Source of the DNA: a virus
Virus record (IMG/VR): IMGVR_UViG_3300032401_001514
Span: 1 to 64,000 of that record
Direction: 5' to 3' (one strand)
Length of the DNA: 64,000 nucleotides
Notes under the pieces: generated by a model
What the model was told of the DNA's origin: nothing
What the model saw: only the letters and a program-made list of their open reading frames with translations
Databases searched by the model: none
Program-made: the position numbers and the translations under genes
Part shown: in pieces, positions 13,864 through 22,332 of the stretch
Layout of the letters: each line of letters begins with the position of its first letter
Numbering within the stretch: the first letter of the stretch is position 1

Positions 13864-14913
13864 ATGGCAAGTAATCATTGGACAACAGGCGATGAGCGCA
13901 ATTTTTTTCCAAGAGGGATTGAGCATGGTTTTTCAGAATTGCCTGCTGGCATTTATGATTTAAAGAACAGTTTACAAGGGTTATACTTTAGATCACGTAA
14001 AGTCCAGGACTTATCTGAGTTAATAAGATTTGAAAACACTCAGGTAGATGAAGCAATTGCAGAGATTAAATCTTTTTGGACAAAGAAGCAATTATTTAAC
14101 AAGTATAATTTTCCGTTTCGCAGAGGAATTTTATTATATGGCCCTCCAGGCAGTGGCAAATCTTGTGCAATTAAAATGATTATAGATGATGTTGTGAAGA
14201 TGAATGGTATTGCAATAATGTTTTGCAATCCAGGTTTATTTAGTGAGTCAATGGATTCTTTGCGTCAGATTCAAAAAGACACCCCAGTAGTTGTAATTAT
14301 AGAAGACATTGATGGGTGGTTAGACAGTTATGAATCTACAATAACAGATATGCTAGATGGTCATAGTGGATATGAAAATATTGTATTTTTAGCTACAACT
14401 AATAACATCAATATTCTATCTGATAGAATTAAAAATCGCCCAAGTCGTTTTGATAAACGCATTTATATAGGGCCGCCAAATCTAGAAACTAGAAAAGAAT
14501 ATATTTCTAATTTGATTAACAAATATGATGATTTTAAACATATTCAAATAGATGTTTGGGCCAATGATTCAGAGGGCTTAACATTCGCTCATATAAAAGA
14601 ATTATTTTTATCTGTTTGTTTTTTTGATTGCGATTATAAATTGTCATTAGAGAAAATGATTGAAATGACAAACTATAATGAAGATTATAGTATGAAGCGT
14701 GTTTTAAAAGGAAAAAGAACGTCTAACGCTTCTTTAAAAGAAGCGGAAAATTCTAACATTTATTTAAAAGAAAAAAAACATTGCTCTCCAGAGGATCCAG
14801 ATCCTTTCGATCCTGCTCCTCCTTGCCCTACTGATTTAGATTCTTATTTTGATAATAACAAAGCCAGTCCTATACCGGAGCAGGATTTATCACCTGTTGA
14901 TGAATATGAATGA
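13864..14913 (+). CDS. AAA+ ATPase (BCS1/proteasomal-ATPase-like)
   Basis: The start is placed at ATG 13864 (MASNHWTTGDERNFF), since upstream codons lie in tRNA-Ser. The 349-aa protein has Walker A GPPGSGKS (about residue 95), Walker B VVVIIEDID (about 143), sensor 1 ATTNN (about 180) and an arginine-finger-like RPSRFDKR (about 193). The C-terminus is Pro/Asp-rich. This order matches the classical AAA clade, which remodels proteins or complexes. The stop overlaps the start of the RNA ligase gene, so the two are translationally coupled and may act together. The target is unknown. Confidence 0.85.
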   Translation: MASNHWTTGDERNFFPRGIEHGFSELPAGIYDLKNSLQGLYFRSRKVQDLSELIRFENTQVDEAIAEIKSFWTKKQLFNKYNFPFRRGILLYGPPGSGKSCAIKMIIDDVVKMNGIAIMFCNPGLFSESMDSLRQIQKDTPVVVIIEDIDGWLDSYESTITDMLDGHSGYENIVFLATTNNINILSDRIKNRPSRFDKRIYIGPPNLETRKEYISNLINKYDDFKHIQIDVWANDSEGLTFAHIKELFLSVCFFDCDYKLSLEKMIEMTNYNEDYSMKRVLKGKRTSNASLKEAENSNIYLKEKKHCSPEDPDPFDPAPPCPTDLDSYFDNNKASPIPEQDLSPVDEYE

Positions 14914-15652
14914 ACTTTATAAATACCCACGAACGCAGCATCTTAAAGATTTTACAGAAGGTCTTGAGGGAAAATTTGTTGTTGTCGAAGAAAAAATGGA
15001 TGGTTCACAAGTCGGAATAAGTTTCGACTTGAACGAAAAACCTTTGTTCCAAAGTCGCGGAAGATTTTTGGAAGGAAATTATGAGCGTCAATTTGATTTA
15101 TTAAAGCAATGGGTGAATGTCCATCATAATGATTTATTTAAAATATTAGGCCAAAGATATATTATGTTTGGGGAATGGATGTTGATGAAGCATACAATAT
15201 TTTATGATATGCTTCCAAATTATTTTCTTGAGTTTGATGTCTTTGATAAAGAAACAAATTCATACATAAGCACTTTGGAAAGGCACAGTATGTTTATGGG
15301 TACCGTAGTAACATCTGTGGCCGTTTTATGGAATGGCATTGTAGATGATACAAATGATATAGAGACTTTGATAGGAAATTCTTTATTCAAATCCGCTGAG
15401 TGGAAGTCAAATTTTGTCGATGAACTTAAGCAAGCAAGATTCGTTGATATTGATAGAGCTTTTCGTAATACTGACAATACAAATCTGATGGAAGGTCTGT
15501 ATATAAAAATAGAACATAATAATAATGTTCAAAATAGACTAAAATTTATTAGACCTGATTTTATCGCTACTATAGTTAATAGTACAACTCATTGGGTTGA
15601 TAATAATACTGTTCTTAATAGATTGCGGCCAGGCACAAATTTGTGGCGGTAA
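14900..15652 (+). CDS. RNA ligase (Rnl2-like nucleotidyltransferase)
   Basis: The start lies at ATG 14900 or 14906, overlapping the upstream stop. Nucleotidyltransferase motifs occur in order: I EEKMDGSQVG with the AMP-accepting Lys, the QSRGR segment, III YIMFGEWM, IIIa FLEFDVFD, IV LMEGLYIKIE, and V RLKFIRP. At about 250 aa it is a compact ligase of the T4 Rnl2/PF09414 type, without an obvious extra domain. These enzymes seal 3'-OH/5'-phosphate RNA nicks, often to repair tRNAs cut by host defences. The large phage tRNA set and the CCA enzyme fit that use. Activity is inferred from intact motifs. Confidence 0.88.
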   Translation: MNMNELYKYPRTQHLKDFTEGLEGKFVVVEEKMDGSQVGISFDLNEKPLFQSRGRFLEGNYERQFDLLKQWVNVHHNDLFKILGQRYIMFGEWMLMKHTIFYDMLPNYFLEFDVFDKETNSYISTLERHSMFMGTVVTSVAVLWNGIVDDTNDIETLIGNSLFKSAEWKSNFVDELKQARFVDIDRAFRNTDNTNLMEGLYIKIEHNNNVQNRLKFIRPDFIATIVNSTTHWVDNNTVLNRLRPGTNLWR

Positions 15653-15669
15653 TATTTTTGCATGAGAGT

Positions 15670-16371
15670 ATGATACTCATGCAAGACGAAGTTAAAACAT
15701 TAGAGCAAGGAGAGGCCGCCGTAGCCTTAAAAGCTGCTTGGATAAATTTTTTTGGGACTGATCCATCAAATGATTCTCTAGCGCTTCTATGGGGCCAAAG
15801 CGCCTTAGAGACGGCTAGATGGAAGGCCATCCATTGTTATAATTATGGCAATATTAAAAAGCGTCACGCCAACCCTCAATTTAATACAGAGGATGATGGG
15901 CACGACTGGTGCATGTATCGTTGTAATGAATTGCTTAACGGCAAATTGTGTTGGTTTGATCCGCCGCATCCGCAAACCCACTTTCGTGCATATTCAACTG
16001 CCGAAGAAGGAGCTGAAGATTATATTAATTTTGTAGCTAATAGACCCCGTTATAAAAAAGCGTGGCAAGAGGTTATGAATGGAGACCCTGCTGCATATTC
16101 GCATGAGTTGAAGGTAGCAGGTTATTATACAGCCTCTGAGAATTTATACACTCGTGGCATTGTATCACTTACAAACGAGTTTAAACAAAGAGCTGATAAG
16201 CTGTTATTATGGGCTCCAGATTCTGCTTCTGAAGTTACTCCAAGTTCATTGTTTACTTATGAAGAAGAGCAAAATATCAGAGGCATTATTGGACTAACAT
16301 TAAGCCAATCTGTAAGTAATTATTTTAGTAACACAGATAGATATGACACTGATACAAATAAAATAACGTAA
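15670..16371 (+). CDS. Glucosaminidase-like peptidoglycan hydrolase
   Basis: The start is at ATG 15670 (MILMQDEVKTL) or 15679. The start region sits in a CATGAG/CTCATG inverted repeat that could hide it in a hairpin. The 233-aa protein has LLWGQSALETARW, HCYNYGNIK and FRAYSTAEEGAEDYINFV, then RYKKAW and YYTASENLYTRGIVSL. This resembles the lysozyme-like fold of glucosaminidases (FlgJ/endo-beta-N-acetylglucosaminidase type). The first Glu is the probable acid. No signal peptide is visible, so export would need a holin or virion association. An endolysin or virion lysin role is likely. Confidence 0.75.
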   Translation: MILMQDEVKTLEQGEAAVALKAAWINFFGTDPSNDSLALLWGQSALETARWKAIHCYNYGNIKKRHANPQFNTEDDGHDWCMYRCNELLNGKLCWFDPPHPQTHFRAYSTAEEGAEDYINFVANRPRYKKAWQEVMNGDPAAYSHELKVAGYYTASENLYTRGIVSLTNEFKQRADKLLLWAPDSASEVTPSSLFTYEEEQNIRGIIGLTLSQSVSNYFSNTDRYDTDTNKIT

Positions 16372-16431
16372 CAGATTGAAAATGTTAGTTATTTATCTGG
16401 CGCATCGCGTTACATAATACTTTTGTATTAT

Positions 16432-17067
16432 ATGGTGAGAAAGATAATAATATGTTTATTATATTTTATAATAACATTGTTTGTCACTACTGGATGTCCA
16501 GATAAGCCAAAAGTAATAACTCCAGATTTAATAAAAGAGTTTCCAATATATATAAAAATAGATTGGTCTTTCAACCAACAGCAGCGCGATTCAATAGAAC
16601 GATCAATTGAATCATGGCGCTATGTCAGCAACGACAAAATAAATATAATTCCTGTTTGGAATCAATCTCACTCAGACATTCCAACTTATGAATTACTGGA
16701 TAATTATAATGGAATGTTTATGTGGTATTTGTCAAAGAAAGACCCGTTTAATTTATCACCCGAATTAATAAAAAAAGTAAAAAAATATAACGGATATTAT
16801 ATTCCGTCAAAAAATAATAATTCTGCTAACATATTAGTTTTTAACGAAAAAAAAGATCCTCTTACATTTCAAAATGTTATACTACATGAATTAGGACATT
16901 TATTACGATTAAAACATATACCTTATGTACATTCAATAATGTATCCGGTATCTGATTATCAGACATGCATTAGTCAATGGGATGCAAACGAATTATGCGC
17001 ATTATACAATTGCATTCCTCGTCCTGAATGCAAGACATCAGATGAACAATTTGAACTTAACCTTTAG
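16432..17067 (+). CDS. Lipoprotein metalloprotease, matrixin-like
   Basis: The start is ATG 16432. The N-terminus is hydrophobic and ends in the lipobox VTTGC (about Cys22). The catalytic region reads VILHELGHLLRLKH, a zinc site with three His and the Glu. The usual Gly before the last His turn is replaced by Arg. SIMYP, a typical Met-turn, follows about 12 residues later. Late cysteines (CISQ, CALYNC, CKTS) may form disulphides. The enzyme should face the periplasm or the outside. It converges on the IF-1 gene, with an 11-nt overlap of 3' ends. A function in envelope remodelling is possible. Confidence 0.78.
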   Translation: MVRKIIICLLYFIITLFVTTGCPDKPKVITPDLIKEFPIYIKIDWSFNQQQRDSIERSIESWRYVSNDKINIIPVWNQSHSDIPTYELLDNYNGMFMWYLSKKDPFNLSPELIKKVKKYNGYYIPSKNNNSANILVFNEKKDPLTFQNVILHELGHLLRLKHIPYVHSIMYPVSDYQTCISQWDANELCALYNCIPRPECKTSDEQFELNL

Positions 17068-17278
17068 TTCTAAATGTAATTATTCCTTTAGATAAATCAT
17101 ATGGGGATACGGATATTTTAACCCTATCTCCTTCTAAAATTCTAATAGAATTTTTCTTAATTTTTCCGGATAGGTGACAAGATATTTCCGCGCCACCACT
17201 ATCTAGTTTAACTAAAAAAATACCATTACCCTGGGCTCTCAAAACAATACCTTCAAACTCTAAAAGATCTCCAGCCAT
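17057..17278 (-). CDS. infA: Translation initiation factor IF-1
   Basis: The 73-aa protein is a clear S1/OB-fold IF-1: MAGDLLEFEGIVLRAQGNGI, then CHLSGKIKKNSIRILEGDRV and VSPYDLSKGIITFR. The length equals bacterial IF-1, and the basic ribosome-binding loop (GKIKKNSIR) and SPYDL signature are kept. IF-1 sits in the ribosomal A site and assists IF-2 and IF-3 in initiation. AAGGAC lies upstream of the ATG. It is the first minus-strand gene after the tRNA block. With EF-Ts and methionine aminopeptidase it suggests that the phage adjusts host translation. Confidence 0.93.
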   Translation of the reverse strand: MAGDLLEFEGIVLRAQGNGIFLVKLDSGGAEISCHLSGKIKKNSIRILEGDRVKISVSPYDLSKGIITFRTKG

Positions 17279-17283
17279 TTATT

Positions 17284-17943
17284 TTAATTGTCCTTTTTTG
17301 TTAGTAAATTGCAGTCGTTTGTAATATAGCGCGCAAGTGGTTGATAAGTTAACATCATATCTAATATCATGTTTTTACTTGGAGGCCATGGTGTTGCCCA
17401 AGCTTTTTTTGTAAAAGCAGAAGATAGTGGCTCTTTTATATCAGTGATTTTTACAACACAATATTTATCAATGTTCAAATATTTTACTATTGTTCGTAGC
17501 GTAGTAACACTTGTTATTAATGGCGATTGATTTTCAATCCATTCATTTTGGATAAACGTGGACAGTCGTAATTTATTATCAATGCCCAAAAACCATATAA
17601 AAATTATATTAAGTCCTGGTAAAATATTATTAAACTGAGGGATGCCAGCTGAACTTTCCGCAAAACATATTAAAGCCCATTTGCTATTTTTTGAAATAAC
17701 ATCAATTGGGGCTTTAAAATGAATATCTTTTATTATTCGTATTCTTTTTTTTGTAGGAGATTCTTTACTAGAAATTACTGTTTTATCATTTTTTATGTGC
17801 AAGTAGTTACCATTGGCATCAGACCATTTATACCAAGAGTCGCCTTCCGGATCCAAATTACACATATCTATTATTTGAATTATTTCTTGGTCTTGTGGCA
17901 AAAAAGCTTTAACATTGACGATAGCAGTTTCGCGATTTATCAT
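17284..17943 (-). CDS. Hypothetical 219-aa protein
   Basis: The protein has an N-terminal domain with DPEGDSWYKWSDANGNYLH and a hydrophobic middle (IIFIWFLGI), then a helical C-terminus. The hydrophobic stretch is short and flanked by charges, more like a buried strand than a membrane helix. No motif is recognised. It lies 5 nt upstream of the IF-1 start, so the two are probably cotranscribed. A TCGAG element lies about 32 nt before its start codon. Confidence 0.7.
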   Translation of the reverse strand: MINRETAIVNVKAFLPQDQEIIQIIDMCNLDPEGDSWYKWSDANGNYLHIKNDKTVISSKESPTKKRIRIIKDIHFKAPIDVISKNSKWALICFAESSAGIPQFNNILPGLNIIFIWFLGIDNKLRLSTFIQNEWIENQSPLITSVTTLRTIVKYLNIDKYCVVKITDIKEPLSSAFTKKAWATPWPPSKNMILDMMLTYQPLARYITNDCNLLTKKDN

Positions 17944-17974
17944 ATATAATTTTTAATTAAAAACTGCAAACAAT

Positions 17975-17979
17975 CTCGA
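17975..17979 (-). promoter_or_regulatory. TCGAG element upstream of 17943 gene
   Basis: On the minus strand TCGAGATTG lies about 32 nt before the start of the hypothetical gene and just past the stop of the NadE-like gene. Same pentamer and spacing as other copies in the window. Role unknown. Confidence 0.3.
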
Positions 17980-17980
17980 T

Positions 17981-18700
17981 TTATTTCCTATCTATTAAAC
18001 AAACTGGAATGTTATTATTATATTTATGTCTTGTTAATTTTTCTATTTGAAAGGCCTTGCATATTAAGGCCTTTTGTATAAAAGTATAAGTGTACCATAG
18101 AGGATGTTTTGTAGGATCTATATCTGCTGTAATTATTCCTTTATTTTTATCCAATTGTTCAAGCCATTCAAGTTCGGCATGAGTAAATTCTGATGGTTCT
18201 GGATCATCAATTTCTATTTTTACCAACTCATTATACATTTGGTAAACTTCAGTATGTGTTAAATCATTAATTGGCAATATGTCAACAGGTTCAAATTTAT
18301 CATAATTTCTAATAAGAATCGAATCGTTTTTACACCTAGTGCCAATAATAAGGGCATCATATTCAATAGAAGCGGAATATATATAAGCGTTCTGTTTAGC
18401 GGCTCGCCGAAGCCCAAGAGCCCCGATAAAATTTAAGTCATCATTTGAGTCTCCAAGCATATCGTGTTCTTTATTAGAAAAAATATGATGTGGTATATTA
18501 AATTTATTGCTGAGACGATAGCTCGATTGAACAGATGATATTGTATGAACTTTCAAAAGTGAACGCAAGCACAAAAAAGCAACTAGGCCACAAGCCATGT
18601 TGTTTGGTGATACATCAACTAATAATGATTTTTTATTGCGTTGATAGGCCTGTTCTTTTATCCAATTTATTATAAATTCGGTTGTTTCATTTATATGCAT
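17981..18700 (-). CDS. NAD synthetase (NadE)-like protein with altered P-loop
   Basis: The 239-aa protein follows the NadE layout. An ATP-pyrophosphatase-like loop lies at about 27-38 (LVDVSPNNMACG), a middle segment reads AYIYSASIEYDALIIGTR, and DILPINDLTHTEVYQMYNEL matches the NadE adenylate-binding region. The PP-loop signature SGGxDS is replaced by SPNNMA, so ATP binding or catalysis may be lost or changed. NadE makes NAD from nicotinate adenine dinucleotide, the last step after the PncB reaction encoded nearby. It could be an active variant, a regulator or a relic. The start overlaps the upstream repeat gene by 10 nt. Confidence 0.68.
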   Translation of the reverse strand: MHINETTEFIINWIKEQAYQRNKKSLLVDVSPNNMACGLVAFLCLRSLLKVHTISSVQSSYRLSNKFNIPHHIFSNKEHDMLGDSNDDLNFIGALGLRRAAKQNAYIYSASIEYDALIIGTRCKNDSILIRNYDKFEPVDILPINDLTHTEVYQMYNELVKIEIDDPEPSEFTHAELEWLEQLDKNKGIITADIDPTKHPLWYTYTFIQKALICKAFQIEKLTRHKYNNNIPVCLIDRK

Positions 18701-19803
18701 AATTTTCTCATACAGGTCTCTATTCCAATACTCGGTCCATGTCCTTTATCTTCTATCTCAAATTTATCATTCAAAAAATATATGTGCCAAGCCTTAATAT
18801 TGTCTTCTCCTACATATAATATTTTTATTCTCTTTCTTCCGTTTTCAAGATAATCAAACTGTACTATACCATTCTCTCCTGAAGTACTGTGACCGTAATA
18901 TCCTGAAGTACTGTGACCGCAATCTCCTGAAATACTGTGACCGAAATTTCCTGAAATGCTGTGACCGTAATATCCTGAAGTACTGCGACCGGAATATCCT
19001 GAAGTACTGTGACCTAAATCTCCTGAAATACTATAACCGCAATCTCCTGAAATACTGTGACCGTACTCTCCTGAAATACTGTGACCGGAATATCCTGAAG
19101 TACTGCGACCGTAATATCCTGAAGTACTGTGACCGCAATCTCCTGAAATACTGTGACCGGACTCTCCTGAAGTACTGTGACCGGAATTTCCTGAAGTACT
19201 GTGACCGTAATCTCCTGAAATGCTGTGACCGTAATATCCTGAAGTACTGCGACCGGAATATCCTGAAGTACTGTGACCTAAATCTCCTGAAATACTGTGA
19301 CCGGAATATCCTGAAGTACTGCGACCGTAATATCCTGAAGTACTGTGACCGTAATCTCTTGAAGTACTGTGACCGGAATATCCTGAAATACTGTGACCGT
19401 ACTCTCCTGAAGTAACCGTAGCAAAAGCACAAGCAGATCCAGGACATAACTTTACAATCATGTCTGTAGCATCTTTCTTAGATCCTACAAATACTACATA
19501 TGCTTTTGGCACTTTTACTTTGCTATCTATTTGTACTACTTCAGATTTAACAACAGCTATAACCATCCATTTTGCTGTATTCTTTTTACTTAAAAGAGAT
19601 CCGTCACCTTCTCCAGATAACAAACCATGCAGTCCGTTACCACATTCAGGCTTAGGGTCCCAGTCAGGAACAGAAACAAGACCAGAAGAAGGCCACTGGA
19701 AATCTCCACGACTCTTCAGATCTTCATCACATGTCCTAAGTAAAAAACATATTTCGGTTGGAGAACATTCTAAAGCAGAAGCAAATTCTTGTATTGCAAT
19801 CAT
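18691..19803 (-). CDS. Octapeptide-repeat protein (predicted beta-solenoid)
   Basis: The 370-aa protein has a non-repetitive N-terminal domain (1-133), 22 tandem octapeptides of the form xxGHSxSG (134-309) and a C-terminal domain of about 60 residues. The regular Gly-His-Ser spacing suggests a stacked beta-solenoid, as in phage proteins with repeated short motifs between two capping domains. No signal peptide is present. It lies between the NadE-like gene and the ADP-ribosylglycohydrolase gene and is probably cotranscribed with both. A possible role as a decoy or scaffold is speculation. Confidence 0.72.
   Translation of the reverse strand: MIAIQEFASALECSPTEICFLLRTCDEDLKSRGDFQWPSSGLVSVPDWDPKPECGNGLHGLLSGEGDGSLLSKKNTAKWMVIAVVKSEVVQIDSKVKVPKAYVVFVGSKKDATDMIVKLCPGSACAFATVTSGEYGHSISGYSGHSTSRDYGHSTSGYYGRSTSGYSGHSISGDLGHSTSGYSGRSTSGYYGHSISGDYGHSTSGNSGHSTSGESGHSISGDCGHSTSGYYGRSTSGYSGHSISGEYGHSISGDCGYSISGDLGHSTSGYSGRSTSGYYGHSISGNFGHSISGDCGHSTSGYYGHSTSGENGIVQFDYLENGRKRIKILYVGEDNIKAWHIYFLNDKFEIEDKGHGPSIGIETCMRKLCI
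18877..19404 (-). repeat. 22 tandem copies of a 24-bp coding repeat
   Basis: The units encode GHSTSG- or GHSISG-type octapeptides. Copies differ by point changes, mainly at the two residues before GHS and at Thr/Ile, and some larger blocks recur (GYSGHSISG, GYYGRSTSG), pointing to repeated duplication. Since 24 is a multiple of three, copy-number change would keep the frame. Confidence 0.95.
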
Positions 19804-19805
19804 TT

Positions 19806-20816
19806 TTATACCACTATTTCAAATAATTTATCAGCAAGATCAATCAATCCTTTACTATTCTCTACTTCTTTTCTGAGACGGATCGGGAATGCTGTAAGAC
19901 CCCATTTGGCGCCGACTAAAGCGCTATACATACTAGCATTTGTATCTGTGTCCCCACCACATTTTATAAGTTCACACATTGTATTTACAACATCACGTTT
20001 TTTACGTGTATTAAAGAAAACTGCCACGGCGGTAATCCAAGAGCGATCTGCACGACTATCAACTCCAATATTAAATGCGATGGAACTGATATCTCGCATA
20101 CGAACGGCTTGTTTTAGTTTATCTGAAAATCTGCTATTTCCAAAAAAATCAAGTTCAACTCGGTTCATATTTTCCAATAATTTTTGTTTAGAACGATTAT
20201 TGTTTATCAAATCAGCAATAAGCACACTTTGTAAAACGCCGGCTGTGATACCAAGTTCATGATGTGTAATTTTACCAACAGAAATGATACTGTTGATACA
20301 GTGTTTTATTTCGCTTTTAGATCTTTTGCCAGCGTTAACTTCCTCTATAATTTGGCTTAAATAGAGGCCGAGCGGAGCTGCACGCATGGCAACTCCATTA
20401 CCAACCCCCAAAGATGTGTCAGCTGCCCTAAACCATGGCACACCTTTTGTTAGCCGCTCTACAGCAGCGATAGTAGAACGACTCCATCCACGAAGCACTT
20501 CTCCGCTTTCAAAAATTTCTTTTAATCGCAAAGCCTGATCGAATGGATCAATACAATTTTTGATAGTAATTGATTTAATCAAAGGAATCATTAATTGAGT
20601 ATCATCGGTCCAGCTACCACGCTTTTGAATGATATCACCTCTTGTACGGAAATGATCAATAAAATCTCCGGTGATTTTTGCAGCGGGATTAGCTTCAATT
20701 TCTGCTTTGCTCATACTTTCAGTAGGAGCGCCTAAGGCATCACCAATAGCCGTACCAATAATTGCGCCACGAAACCTAGATTTGCGCTGAGAATCAACTG
20801 TTATTAATGTTATCAT
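19806..20816 (-). CDS. ADP-ribosylglycohydrolase (DraG/ARH family)
   Basis: The start is placed at the ATG at 20816 (MITLITVDSQRK), after the upstream pncB stop; a longer frame would overlap pncB. The 336-aa protein has GTAIGDALGAPTE (about 21-33), WTDDTQLM (about 69-76) and near the C-terminus CGGDTDTNASMYSALVGA. These supply the Asp/Thr ligands of the two-magnesium site, so an active enzyme that removes ADP-ribose from proteins or nucleic acids is expected. It stands beside NAD-synthesis genes and 10 kb from a PARP. A writer and eraser pair in one phage is notable. Confidence 0.92.
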   Translation of the reverse strand: MITLITVDSQRKSRFRGAIIGTAIGDALGAPTESMSKAEIEANPAAKITGDFIDHFRTRGDIIQKRGSWTDDTQLMIPLIKSITIKNCIDPFDQALRLKEIFESGEVLRGWSRSTIAAVERLTKGVPWFRAADTSLGVGNGVAMRAAPLGLYLSQIIEEVNAGKRSKSEIKHCINSIISVGKITHHELGITAGVLQSVLIADLINNNRSKQKLLENMNRVELDFFGNSRFSDKLKQAVRMRDISSIAFNIGVDSRADRSWITAVAVFFNTRKKRDVVNTMCELIKCGGDTDTNASMYSALVGAKWGLTAFPIRLRKEVENSKGLIDLADKLFEIVV

Positions 20817-20823
20817 TTTTATT

Positions 20824-22332
20824 TTACTTTGAAAGCGTTGAATGGTATGCGTCTGTTCCGCCACTTGTTGAGATGATCATATTAGTTTTAGCATGATGAA
20901 GATCTATGTCTATACCACAATGGTATTCTTGGGGGTTGTTAAATTGTTTTACATCCTCAGACAACTTAGATAACTGTGTTTGTGCATAATCTCTAATTTC
21001 ATTTAGAGATGGTTGCATACGAACAAGTTTGCCATTTCTGATTGAAGGCTCTAGAATTTTATAATTATTGATTTTTTTCATATTATATTTTTGTTGCCTA
21101 GTTGCATCGTTATGCTGAACTGCCGTAACTTCTTCTTTATTTGAATCTAAAAGAAGCTCATCATAAATCATATCACCACAAAATTTTCCATCTTTTTCAA
21201 AACGTACAGCATTAAGTATACCAGGGTTACTAGTTTTTATTGTTTGATCAGAAAGCTTAATTTTTGGAATCCAAACGCCATTTTTTTGTATGGCTCCCAT
21301 TTTATAAACACCGCCTAGAGCTGGTTGGCTATTAGATGTTATCATTTTGGTACCAACAATCCAAGAAGCAATGGTCGCCCCCTGCAACTTAAGTGATGAA
21401 ATTAACATTTCATCCAAATCGTTACTACCGCCAATTATTACATCATGAAGTCCGGCATCATCCAGCATTTGCCGTCCACGTTTCGATAAGAAATTTAGAT
21501 CGCCAGAATCTAAACGAATGCCAATTGGCTTGTATCCATTATTTTTTAATTTAGCACATGCAGTAATTGCGTTTTTTATTCCACTAATTGTTCCATATGT
21601 ATCTACCAGAAACACACAATTATTTGGCAGAGCTTTTGCATATGTTTCGAAAGCTTCCAGTTCAGAGTCAAAAAACATTACGAACGCATGTTGCATTGTT
21701 CCGCCGGCTTTTATGCCTAACGTCTTTCCTGCCCATGTATTGGACGTTCCTTTGATTCCGCCAATGTAACAGGCTCTTGTAGCAGAAAGAGCCCCATCAA
21801 GCCCCTGAGCCCGTCTAAGCCCTCCATCAAGTACTGGGTTGCCACCTGCCGCCCGCACCATTCTTGACGCCAATGTAGCAAATAGCGTTTGAGAATTTAA
21901 TGTGCATAGAGCGAAAGATTCTATAAGCAATGCGTCTGCTACAGTGCCAATGGTTCTTATCATTGGTTCATGCGGAAAAACTACTGTGCCTTCTGGAACA
22001 GCATCAACATCGCATGTAAAACGAAAGTCACTCAGGTATCTAAAGAAACCATCATCTTGAAAAATTCTTTTGCCATCATTTCCTTCAATACTGGCTAAAT
22101 AATCGATATCCGTGGAATCCATCTTGAAATCAGTAATCCAGTCTTCAAGATATTCTTTGCCAGCACAAATAGCGTAGCCTCCATTAAAAGGAGAGGACCT
22201 ATGAAACATATGGAAGCAACTTTTTGTTTCGTGTAAGTTTGCTTTCCAAAATGCATAAAGCGCGGTGAATTGGTAAAAATCAGCAACCAACGCTAAAGAT
22301 TGGTTACCATATATTTTTTTCAGGATGGCCAT
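20824..22332 (-). CDS. pncB: Nicotinate phosphoribosyltransferase
   Basis: The 502-aa protein matches the nicotinate/nicotinamide phosphoribosyltransferase family: N-terminal LVADFYQFTALYAFWKANLH, FHRSSPFNGGYAI, then FLVDTYGTISGIKNAI, IRLDSGDL and a GGSNDLDE phosphate-binding loop. The overall pattern is closer to PncB than to NAMPT. The reaction joins nicotinate and PRPP to give nicotinate mononucleotide, entering the Preiss-Handler route to NAD. The downstream NadE-like gene could serve the last step; no adenylyltransferase (NadD) was found in the window. The operon continues into the glycohydrolase gene. Confidence 0.88.
   Translation of the reverse strand: MAILKKIYGNQSLALVADFYQFTALYAFWKANLHETKSCFHMFHRSSPFNGGYAICAGKEYLEDWITDFKMDSTDIDYLASIEGNDGKRIFQDDGFFRYLSDFRFTCDVDAVPEGTVVFPHEPMIRTIGTVADALLIESFALCTLNSQTLFATLASRMVRAAGGNPVLDGGLRRAQGLDGALSATRACYIGGIKGTSNTWAGKTLGIKAGGTMQHAFVMFFDSELEAFETYAKALPNNCVFLVDTYGTISGIKNAITACAKLKNNGYKPIGIRLDSGDLNFLSKRGRQMLDDAGLHDVIIGGSNDLDEMLISSLKLQGATIASWIVGTKMITSNSQPALGGVYKMGAIQKNGVWIPKIKLSDQTIKTSNPGILNAVRFEKDGKFCGDMIYDELLLDSNKEEVTAVQHNDATRQQKYNMKKINNYKILEPSIRNGKLVRMQPSLNEIRDYAQTQLSKLSEDVKQFNNPQEYHCGIDIDLHHAKTNMIISTSGGTDAYHSTLSK

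Noticed and set aside
18877-19447. Possible CRISPR array in the regular 24-bp repeats
   Set aside because: There are no unique spacers, the units are contiguous, and they translate in frame into octapeptides of a clear gene.
19031-19447. A 138-aa frame of FRSQY-type repeats overlapping the octapeptide gene
   Set aside because: It is a shifted frame of the same 24-bp repeat and lacks start signals.
20824-22332. Call as nicotinamide phosphoribosyltransferase (NAMPT/NadV)
   Set aside because: The N-terminal FYQFTALYAFWK and DTYGTISGI patterns are closer to nicotinate phosphoribosyltransferase. A profile search could still change this.
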